Assembly: GCA_036258175.1 (NCBI GenBank)
Contig: DATAEE010000141.1
Span: forward strand, 1-64,000
DNA: 64,000 nucleotides
Direction: 5' to 3'
Source: DATAEE01 sp036258175
Lineage (GTDB): Bacteria; Acidobacteriota; Vicinamibacteria; Vicinamibacterales; 2-12-FULL-66-21
A program made the translations under genes and the position numbers. Below, piece by piece: positions 50,645 through 57,446 of the stretch. The notes under the pieces are model-generated. The model had not been told where the DNA came from, ran no database searches, and saw only the letters and a program-made list of their open reading frames with translations. Each line of letters opens with the position of its first letter. The stretch's first letter is position 1.

Positions 50645-50650
50645 TGAGCC
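50590..50650. repeat. 9-bp tandem repeat (gagaacgca) forming a signal peptide
   Basis: Units gagaacgca, gagaacgca, gagggcaca, gagggcgct, gagacgct, gagacact. On the minus strand it codes Leu-Cys-Ala/Val triplets, a hydrophobic run used as signal sequence. Confidence 0.85.
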
Positions 50651-50655
50651 CTCGG

Positions 50656-52035
50656 CTATCTCTTTGCGCTCGATTGCGGACGCTGCCCGATGGCGACAAT
50701 CTGCGTCCTCGTCCTCACGATGACCGTCCCGTCGACGACCGCAGGCGTGGCCATGCACGGTTCACCCATCGGGTTGGTGGCGACGAGCTTGAACTGCGGA
50801 CCGGCCTGGACGACGAACACGTCGCCGTCTTCGCTCGCGAAGTAGAGCTTGTCACCCGCGGCGACGGGCGAGGCGCTGAAGCCTGAGGCGGCCTCGGACA
50901 TCCGCGTCTGATAAAGGCGCTCGCCCGTAGCGATCTGATAGGCGCTCAAAATGCCGTTATCGGTCACCGAATAAAGAATCCCGTTGTGGACGATCGGCGT
51001 GGAGGTGTACGACGACCCACGGTCGGTCCGCCACGCGAGCTGGTTGGGCGCGATCTCGCCCGTGGCGCCCGCACGGATGGCATAGATGGGCCGGCCGGCG
51101 GGCGGGTAGCCGCCGGTGACGACGACCATGCTGCCGGCCGCGACCGGCGAGGGCACTTTGACCTGCGTCGCGTTGTCCGACAACCGCCACAGCTCGCGTC
51201 CGGTATCCGGATCGTATCCGCGGATGTACTTGCCTGAGTTCGTGACGAGCTCGGTGCGGCTGCCCGACTGAAACACGAGCGGCGTCGCCCAAGAGGGTAG
51301 TTCGTCACGATTGACCTGCCATGCCGGCGCGCCGGTCCGCACGTCGAACGCCGACAGCGATGAGTCGCGGTGCCTGTCGTTCTGAACGATGACGAGGTTC
51401 TTATAGATGATGGGCGAGCTGGCCGGTCCCCACTGATAGGACGGATCGTCCACGAGCCCGACGTCCATGACGCCCAGATCCCGCGTCCAGAGCAGTTTCC
51501 CGCTCATGTCGTAGCAGAACAGGCCCTGCGATCCGGCCAGCACGACGACGTGCGTGCCGTCGGTCGCGGGCGTGGACGAGGCGTGGCTCGCCTTCACGTG
51601 CCGCTTCATGCGCGGCATGCCTTCGTGAACCGTCCGTTCCCATCGCACCGCACCCGTGCGCCGCTCGAGCGAATACAGCTTCCACTCGTGCGGCACCATG
51701 TCGTCGGCCGGATCAATGCCGGCATCCCCGAGGCGTAGGGGCGGTTCGCGAACCGCCCCTACCCGATCGCGAGCCGATGCCGGTACAACAGTGAGAACGA
51801 AAACCTGCTCACCCCAGACGATCGGACTCGAGTGGGACAGACCGGGGATGGGCGTCTTCCAGAGGATGTTGCGCCCTGCCTTCAGATCCCATGCGGTCGG
51901 AGCGGCGGTGGCCGCCGCGCCAGCCGCGTGAGTCCCGCGAAATTGCGGCCAGTTCGCGGATGACTGCGCGCGGCCGAAAGTGCTGAGACCGCCAACGGCA
52001 CAGAGAACAACGCCAACGCGGAAAGCCAGAGACAC
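50656..52035 (-). CDS. Secreted PQQ-like beta-propeller protein 4
   Basis: 459 residues, signal MSLAFRVGVVLCAVGGLSTF, then ANWPQFRGTHAAG. Blades include LERRTGAVRWERT, YDMSGKLLWTRDL, FDVRTGAPAWQVN, YDPDTGRELWRLS and YQIATGERLYQTR; last block QIVAIGQR. A 28-bp perfect palindrome (51735-51762) is translated as part of a loop (GAVREPPLRLG). It is 8 bp from the upstream and 11 bp from the downstream propeller gene. Confidence 0.9.
   Translation of the reverse strand: MSLAFRVGVVLCAVGGLSTFGRAQSSANWPQFRGTHAAGAAATAAPTAWDLKAGRNILWKTPIPGLSHSSPIVWGEQVFVLTVVPASARDRVGAVREPPLRLGDAGIDPADDMVPHEWKLYSLERRTGAVRWERTVHEGMPRMKRHVKASHASSTPATDGTHVVVLAGSQGLFCYDMSGKLLWTRDLGVMDVGLVDDPSYQWGPASSPIIYKNLVIVQNDRHRDSSLSAFDVRTGAPAWQVNRDELPSWATPLVFQSGSRTELVTNSGKYIRGYDPDTGRELWRLSDNATQVKVPSPVAAGSMVVVTGGYPPAGRPIYAIRAGATGEIAPNQLAWRTDRGSSYTSTPIVHNGILYSVTDNGILSAYQIATGERLYQTRMSEAASGFSASPVAAGDKLYFASEDGDVFVVQAGPQFKLVATNPMGEPCMATPAVVDGTVIVRTRTQIVAIGQRPQSSAKR
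51735..51762. repeat. Perfect 28-bp palindrome within coding sequence
   Basis: Arm gtaggggcggttcg followed directly by its exact reverse complement. It looks like a REP-type mobile palindrome and is in frame within propeller 4. Confidence 0.85.
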
Positions 52036-52043
52036 GGACGACC

Positions 52044-53471
52044 TCAGCTCTGTTTCTTGACCGCGAGCGAAAAGAGCTGGTTGCGGTTCGCGATGATCAG
52101 CGCGCCGTTGGCTGGCACTGCTGTGGCGTAGACGGAGCTCCCCATGTTCATCTCACCGATAACTTTCAGCGTCTTCCCGGCCTCCAGAATGGTGATGTCG
52201 CCGTCCTCGTCGCCGAGGTAGACCTTGCCGTCGGCGACGAGCGCCGAGCCCCACACCGCCGCGAACATGTCATGCGTCCAGTACGGCTTGCCCGTCTTCG
52301 CGTCGACGGCATGCAGGAAGCCGCTGAAGTCGGGGAAGTACACGATGCCGTCGACGATCGCCGCGGTCGAGATCGACCGGCGGATCTTGTCGTAGTGCCA
52401 CACGAGACCCGTCTTGGTGATGTCGCCGCGTTTGGTCGGATCGATGGCGTAGAGATGGCCCACGCCTTCGCCGTGCTCGGGGTCCTGGCCGTTCGCGATG
52501 TAGACCAACCCGTCGTACACGACCGGCGTGCTGATCAGCTCGTTGCGCGTCTTCGGCCAGACCGAGTCCTTCGGGTTCGTGTCGAACTCCCACAGCTTCT
52601 TGCCGCTCGTGGCCTCGTACCCGCGGATCCAGCCGTCGCCCTGCCCGATCATGACCTGCGTCGTGTCGCCGATCTTCCCGACCGTCGGCGACGACCACTG
52701 CCCGTGGAGGATGCGATCACCGACCGAGTTGTCCTCCCACACCAGTTTGCCGGTCGTCTTGTTGATGGCGATGATCGCGGGCGCCTTCGGCGACGGTATG
52801 TTCACGTGGCTCTCGTCCTGGCCGTTCGACGTGCTGACGTAGATCAGGTCGCCGAACACCACTGGCGACGAGTTCGACATGTTGTGCGGGAACGCTCCGA
52901 CCTCTTCCATCATGTCGAACTTCCAAAGAATGTCGCCGTCGGTCTGACTGGTGAACTTCTCGTCCTTGAACGGGCCGTCGTTCTCGCCGTTGTCGCGGAA
53001 GCCCTGGAGGTCCGCCGCGATCACCTCGCCGCGATTCGAGACGTAGTAGACGACGTCATTCTCGACGAGCGGCGACGAGCACACGCCCTGGTATGGCCAG
53101 TCGTTCACGCGCCCCGACGACAGCTTCTCGTGCGTGATCTGCCAGAGGAACTCACCGTCCGACTCGCGGAACGCGATGAGGACGCCGCGATCGCCGCCCT
53201 GCCTCGGATCGCGCAACTTCTCGTTGTTCGTGCCGACGAGCACGACGCCTTTCGAGACGACCGGATTGCCGTAGGTCTGCGATCCCAGCTCCGCCATCCA
53301 TTTCACGTTGGTCTTTGCTTTGACGTCCCACGACGTGGGGAGCCCGGTCATCTTCGACACCATGTTCCGGTCGGGCGTGCCGCCCCACATAGGCCAGTCG
53401 CCGGTGCCGGGGTCTGCAGGCGAAAACCCGACGAGGATCAGAACGGGAAGAATCAGTGCCAGTACGCGCAT
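52044..53471 (-). CDS. Secreted PQQ-like beta-propeller protein 5
   Basis: 475 residues, signal MRVLALILPVLILVGFSPA, then GDWPMWGGTPDRN. It has blades such as FRESDGEFLWQIT, INKTTGKLVWEDN, YEATSGKKLWEFD and VDAKTGKPYWTHD. Long loops carry acidic stretches (FRDNGENDGPFKDEKF). The form is close to BamB-like proteins annotated as outer-membrane assembly factors in other phyla, but gene context does not support that role here. Second gene of the propeller operon. Confidence 0.9.
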   Translation of the reverse strand: MRVLALILPVLILVGFSPADPGTGDWPMWGGTPDRNMVSKMTGLPTSWDVKAKTNVKWMAELGSQTYGNPVVSKGVVLVGTNNEKLRDPRQGGDRGVLIAFRESDGEFLWQITHEKLSSGRVNDWPYQGVCSSPLVENDVVYYVSNRGEVIAADLQGFRDNGENDGPFKDEKFTSQTDGDILWKFDMMEEVGAFPHNMSNSSPVVFGDLIYVSTSNGQDESHVNIPSPKAPAIIAINKTTGKLVWEDNSVGDRILHGQWSSPTVGKIGDTTQVMIGQGDGWIRGYEATSGKKLWEFDTNPKDSVWPKTRNELISTPVVYDGLVYIANGQDPEHGEGVGHLYAIDPTKRGDITKTGLVWHYDKIRRSISTAAIVDGIVYFPDFSGFLHAVDAKTGKPYWTHDMFAAVWGSALVADGKVYLGDEDGDITILEAGKTLKVIGEMNMGSSVYATAVPANGALIIANRNQLFSLAVKKQS

Positions 53472-53481
53472 GAGTTAGTCC

Positions 53482-55803
53482 TTATTTCTTCGTCCCTGGT
53501 CCCTGGGACGTCTGATTGCTATACACCTTGATGTTATCCACCGAGATATCCGAGCCCGCATCCGTATAGATTCCCGGTGCGCCGTGACGATGGGGAATCG
53601 TGTCGACCTTTTCCACGAGCCAGGCGGCCGGCTCCGGATCCGAGGCGGGCCACGCCTTGCCGCGTGCGACGGTCGTCCCGTTCGGCCGGTTCTCGACGCG
53701 GATCTTCACGCGGTACCACGTGTCCGCTTTCCACGCGAACGGCGCGCGGACCGTCATTTCGTCGGCCGCCTGCCACGGGTGCAGCTCGGCGTGCTGGCTG
53801 TTGCCGAACAGCACGAACGCGTAGCGCTGGGCGATGACGCCGACGTCGCCCATCTGCCGCCGCCGCTCGGCAGCCTTGAAGTCCGCCTCGACCGTGTAGT
53901 CGTGGAGATCGGACGGGCCGATGAACGTCTTCACACGACGCGCGACGGAACTATCGGTGGGACGGAAGAGCCCCTTCGTGCCGCCGAGATCACGCACGGT
54001 GTACCGGGTCATCGCGTGAATCCAGTGCCGCGGCGGCGCGTCTCCCTTCGCATCCTCGAAGTCGTAGGAGTTGGGCAGTGGCGGAATGACCCGTACGCGT
54101 CCCGTTCCTGACAGCTCGCCGATCGTCGCCTTCACCATCCCAGCCTGGGGTGACGCGGTGGTTGCACGGTACTCGCCGTCGGGGCCAATCGTCCCGCCGA
54201 GCTGCTCGATCGACCAGTCGGCGATCTCCTCGCGGATGAACGTCCCGTTGGCATCGAACAGCCGCGCCGCGAACTGTTGGCGCGTACCGGGCGCGAGGAC
54301 GACATCGTTGGGGAAGACCAGGATCTTCGCGGGCGCACCCGCTCTTGCCGGTTCGCCGTTGCCCGTGGCGCCAGCCTTCGGGCTGGCTCCAGTTGCACCA
54401 CCCGCCGCGCGCGTTTGCGTCGTGCGCCGCTTCCCGATCGCGTACGTCGCGTTCATCGACACGACGTAGACGCGCCCGTCAGCGACCGCCGGCGACGCGA
54501 TGACGGGCTCGGGATCCTGTGGCGATCCCAGCCAGTCCTCGTCGAGAACGTCGACACCGTCCGCCTTCGGCCGCAGGATGTAGAACTTCCCGTTCTCGGT
54601 GCCGACGTAGAGTTTGCCGTCCGCGAGGACCGGCGATCCTTTCTGGATGGTGCCCAGGTTCCGGTCCCACAGCCGCTTGCCGCTTTCCAGATCGAACGCG
54701 CCGAGCACGGCACCATTGTCCATGTGGTAGAGCCGTTGATCGTCGTACACCGGCGACGCGAAGCCGCCGAGAAAGCCGCGCGTGACCCATTTGATCTGCG
54801 CGGCGCCGACGTCGCCCTTTGCCGTGCCATCGATCGCGGCCACCATCCCCATCTCGCTCGTGTCGATGTTCTCTTCGCTGTGGGTGACGTAGACGGTGGT
54901 CCCGCGTATCACGACGCTGTTGTTGATCGCCCGCTTGCTCACATCCCAGCGCCACACGGGCTCGCCGGTGCCCGCTTTCATCGCGTGGATGACGCCGTCG
55001 GTACCGCCGACGACGAGCAGGCGCATGCCGTTGACGTCCGCGGTCACGGGCATCGCGTAGTTCGTGTCGTAATGCCGCTGCTGCGGCGTGCTGATCCAGA
55101 CCGTCTGTCCGGTGCGCTTGTCGAACGCGAAGTACCGGTTGCTCGTGCGCGCCAGGTCACCCCAGCCGAAGTTGAGCGTGTTGACGATCACGTTGCCGCC
55201 ATCGATGATCGGCGACACGGTGCGGCCGCCGTGCGTCGTGATCGCGCCGAAGTCTTCGACGAGCGACCGCGACCAGAGCACTTTCCCTTCGCGCGACACG
55301 GCGACGAGCTCCGCGCCGACGGTGAACACATAGATGTTGCCGGTTTCCGGATCGGCGGCGGGAGACGCCCAGCCGGCGCGGTGCTGCGGGACGTCGCTGA
55401 GGTAAATGCTGAACCGCCGCTCCCAGATCGGCTTGCCCGTGTCGGCGTCGAGGCACATCAGCCGTTCCTGCGTCGTCTTCTCGTCGCCGACCAGGTTCTG
55501 AAGATACACGCGGTTGCCCACGACGATCGGGCCCGAGCGGCCGCCGTAGGGCGCGCGCCAGGCGAGGTTCTCTCCAGATGACTTCGTTCGACCCGCACCG
55601 CCCGCGCTTGGAGGCGACCACTTTTCCGGCAGGCCGGTCTCGGTCGACCGTCCGTCGCGGGCGGGGCCGCGATATTCCGGCCAGTCCGACGTGGCAAGAA
55701 GTCCGGCGGACGCCAGCACGCAGAGCGTCGCAAGACTGAGGCGAGAGCGCACCGTCGAGGTCTGTTTCGTCACTGCATTCATCCCACGCTTGAGTTTCAT
55801 CAT
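53482..55803 (-). CDS. Secreted PQQ-like propeller protein 6 with Ig-like and LamG-like C-terminal domains
   Basis: 773 residues from ATG 55803 (55782 is also possible and places the signal SLATLCVLASAGLLATS better). Mature start DWPEYRGPARDG. Propeller about 50-450 (LDADTGKPIWERR, VSREGKVLWSR, FDKRTGQTVWIS, FDLESGKRLWDRN). A linker with a repeat hairpin (ASPKAGATG) leads to an Ig-like domain (VFPNDVVLAPGTRQQFAARL). Last comes a concanavalin-like domain (YTVEADFKAAERR, ADTWYRVKIRVENR, DISVDNIKVYSN) like those that bind sugars. It is the largest propeller and first gene of the operon. Confidence 0.88.
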   Translation of the reverse strand: MMKLKRGMNAVTKQTSTVRSRLSLATLCVLASAGLLATSDWPEYRGPARDGRSTETGLPEKWSPPSAGGAGRTKSSGENLAWRAPYGGRSGPIVVGNRVYLQNLVGDEKTTQERLMCLDADTGKPIWERRFSIYLSDVPQHRAGWASPAADPETGNIYVFTVGAELVAVSREGKVLWSRSLVEDFGAITTHGGRTVSPIIDGGNVIVNTLNFGWGDLARTSNRYFAFDKRTGQTVWISTPQQRHYDTNYAMPVTADVNGMRLLVVGGTDGVIHAMKAGTGEPVWRWDVSKRAINNSVVIRGTTVYVTHSEENIDTSEMGMVAAIDGTAKGDVGAAQIKWVTRGFLGGFASPVYDDQRLYHMDNGAVLGAFDLESGKRLWDRNLGTIQKGSPVLADGKLYVGTENGKFYILRPKADGVDVLDEDWLGSPQDPEPVIASPAVADGRVYVVSMNATYAIGKRRTTQTRAAGGATGASPKAGATGNGEPARAGAPAKILVFPNDVVLAPGTRQQFAARLFDANGTFIREEIADWSIEQLGGTIGPDGEYRATTASPQAGMVKATIGELSGTGRVRVIPPLPNSYDFEDAKGDAPPRHWIHAMTRYTVRDLGGTKGLFRPTDSSVARRVKTFIGPSDLHDYTVEADFKAAERRRQMGDVGVIAQRYAFVLFGNSQHAELHPWQAADEMTVRAPFAWKADTWYRVKIRVENRPNGTTVARGKAWPASDPEPAAWLVEKVDTIPHRHGAPGIYTDAGSDISVDNIKVYSNQTSQGPGTKK
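54370..54387. repeat. Hairpin element gccagcc-ttcg-ggctggc in propeller 6
   Basis: Perfect 7-bp arms with a TTCG loop, in frame in the linker between propeller and Ig-like domain. Confidence 0.65.
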
Positions 55804-55840
55804 CACCGCGCAATCCACGGAACCGCAGCCGAAAGACCAT

Positions 55841-55846
55841 GATAAT
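55841..55846 (+). promoter_or_regulatory. -10-like box for propeller 7
   Basis: GATAAT, 12 bases before the ATG at 55859, giving a very short or absent leader. It lies in the 55-bp gap between two divergent propeller genes. Confidence 0.3.
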
Positions 55847-55858
55847 GTCCGGTCACGT

Positions 55859-57214
55859 ATGAGCAAAACTGGTCGAGCCCTTCTGGTTTCGACGCTGGCG
55901 GTCTGCGCCGTCGTTTCGGTGTCGGCCGAGAACTGGCCGCAGTTCCGGGGACCCAACGGCCGCGGCATTTCGACGGAAACCGCCGTTCCGCTCGAGTGGT
56001 CCTCCGACGTTAACAAGAACATCGCGTGGAAGGCGCCCATTCCCGGGCGCGGGCTCTCCGAGCCAATCGTGTGGGGCGACCGCATCTTCCTGACGACCGC
56101 GATCGAGGGGGTCGCAGTGCCCGGCGCGGCTGCCATCAAGCACATGGACGAAGGGAAGGAGTTCCTTCACCCGGACAGCGTCGGCGCCGACAAGCACCAT
56201 ACGATGAAGGTAATCGCCCTCGACGCGAAGAGCGGCAAGGTCGTCTGGGAGCAGACCGCCTGGGAGGGAGCGCCGTGGGACAACCGTCACCGGCGCAGCA
56301 GCTTCGCCGCACCGACGCCGGTCACCGACGGCACGCTGGTCTACACGTGGTTCGGCCCGTCAGGCTTGTACGCGTACGACTTTTCAGGAAAGCTCGTCTG
56401 GAAGAAAACGCTCGACGGCCCGGCAACGCTCGGCCTCGGCACGGGCACGTCGCCGATACTGCATGGCCATCTACTGATCCTGCTCTGCGACGAGGACAGC
56501 GGCGAGAAATCGTTCATCGTCGCGCTCGACAAGCGGGACGGCCGCGAAGTCTGGCGTACGCCGCGCAAAGTGCAGGTGAGCTGGGCCACGCCCGTCATCG
56601 TCAACGCGAACGGGCGCGACGAGCTCGTCACGAGCGGCAGCGAGCTGATCGTCGCCTACGATCCGGCCACCGGCAAGGAGCTGTGGCAGACAACGGGCGT
56701 GAAGAGCAACGCGATTCCCTCACCGGTCGTCGGCCACGGCATGGTGTTTCTATCGACCGGATTCCCAGTGAAGAAAGTGATCGCTGTGCGCCTCGGCGCG
56801 AGCGGCGATCTCACCGGCACGCCCAGCATCGTCTGGACGTATAACAAGGGAACCGCGTACGTGTCCTCACCGATCCTCGTCGGTGATTACCTGTACATCA
56901 TGAACGACCAGGGCGTGATCACGTGCCTCGAGGCGAAGACCGGCCAGGTGCTGTACGAAGGAGGCCGCCCGCCCGAACCCGCGCGCTTCATGGCGTCGAT
57001 GGTGGCTGTCGGCGACAAGATCCTGCAGACGAGCGAGGACGGCGACGTTTTCGTGGTGCGCGCCGGCCCGAAGCACGAAGTGCTCGGGAAGAACTCCATC
57101 GGAGAACCGGTGCAGGTTTCACCGGCGATCGCGAACGGGAGGATCTATATTCGGGGCGACAAGCACCTATTCGCGATCGGAACCTCAGAACCTACGAGTT
57201 CCAGGGTTCCATAG
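55859..57214 (+). CDS. Secreted PQQ-like beta-propeller protein 7
   Basis: 451 residues, signal MSKTGRALLVSTLAVCAVVSVSA, then ENWPQFRGPNGRG. Blades: LDAKSGKVVWEQT, YDFSGKLVWKKT, LDKRDGREVWRTP, YDPATGKELWQTT, LEAKTGQVLYEGG. It is closest in layout to propellers 2 and 4 (shared last blade with GDVFVVRAGPK-like text). The last ten residues (SEPTSSRVP) and stop are read from the ggaacc repeat. Divergent from the propeller operon. Confidence 0.9.
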   Translation: MSKTGRALLVSTLAVCAVVSVSAENWPQFRGPNGRGISTETAVPLEWSSDVNKNIAWKAPIPGRGLSEPIVWGDRIFLTTAIEGVAVPGAAAIKHMDEGKEFLHPDSVGADKHHTMKVIALDAKSGKVVWEQTAWEGAPWDNRHRRSSFAAPTPVTDGTLVYTWFGPSGLYAYDFSGKLVWKKTLDGPATLGLGTGTSPILHGHLLILLCDEDSGEKSFIVALDKRDGREVWRTPRKVQVSWATPVIVNANGRDELVTSGSELIVAYDPATGKELWQTTGVKSNAIPSPVVGHGMVFLSTGFPVKKVIAVRLGASGDLTGTPSIVWTYNKGTAYVSSPILVGDYLYIMNDQGVITCLEAKTGQVLYEGGRPPEPARFMASMVAVGDKILQTSEDGDVFVVRAGPKHEVLGKNSIGEPVQVSPAIANGRIYIRGDKHLFAIGTSEPTSSRVP

Positions 57215-57232
57215 GTTCCATGGGTTCTAGGT
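57183..57232. repeat. Degenerate ggttcc/ggaacc repeat at propeller 7 stop
   Basis: gaacctacga, gttccaggg, ttccatagg, ttccatggg, ttctaggtg. It carries the last codons and stop of propeller 7 and the stop of the relic below. Confidence 0.65.
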
Positions 57233-57320
57233 GAAGGTGATTACTTCACGCCGCAGTTCATCGGCTAGCTGCCACGCAATGAGCTCCGTGAAATGCTGCG
57301 CGCGCGTAATTACTGCTCAT
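57227..57320 (-). pseudogene. Relic of a four-helix-bundle (S23/IVP-like) protein gene
   Basis: On the minus strand, starting at ATG 57320, the frame MSSNYAR shifts by one base into QHFTELIAWQLADELRREV and ends ITFT-stop. This resembles the first helix of the four-helix-bundle family (an F-x-x-L-x-A/V-W-Q start). The remaining three helices are missing and the fragment is enclosed between two ggaacc repeat blocks. Identification rests on about 25 residues, so it is tentative. Confidence 0.4.
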
Positions 57321-57390
57321 TCCCGCAATCGTCGCGCAGTTCGCGTGGCGCTGCTTCGAACAATGGGAACGAACTGCCCGTGCTGTCAGA

Positions 57391-57446
57391 GAACCTTGAA
57401 CCCTGGAACCTTGGAACCCCTGGCACCCTTGGAACCGTGGAACCTA
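57391..57446. repeat. Degenerate ggaaccttg repeat
   Basis: gaaccttga, accctggaa, ccttggaac and similar, about six units at 8-9 bp spacing, ending in the TonB receptor stop codon. Confidence 0.75.

Noticed and set aside
52044..53471. BamB of the outer-membrane assembly complex
   Set aside because: BamB is usually a single-copy lipoprotein near der or his-tRNA synthetase; here there are seven paralogs with no lipobox and no Bam neighbours.
52272..53531. Long plus-strand open frame opposite propeller 5
   Set aside because: Repetitive Arg/Asp/Val-rich text that mirrors blade codons; not a protein.
40868..57214. Calling the propellers PQQ-dependent alcohol or glucose dehydrogenases
   Set aside because: No quinoprotein active-site Asp/Cys pair motif or cytochrome partner is visible, and no pqq genes are near; only the blade repeat is shared.
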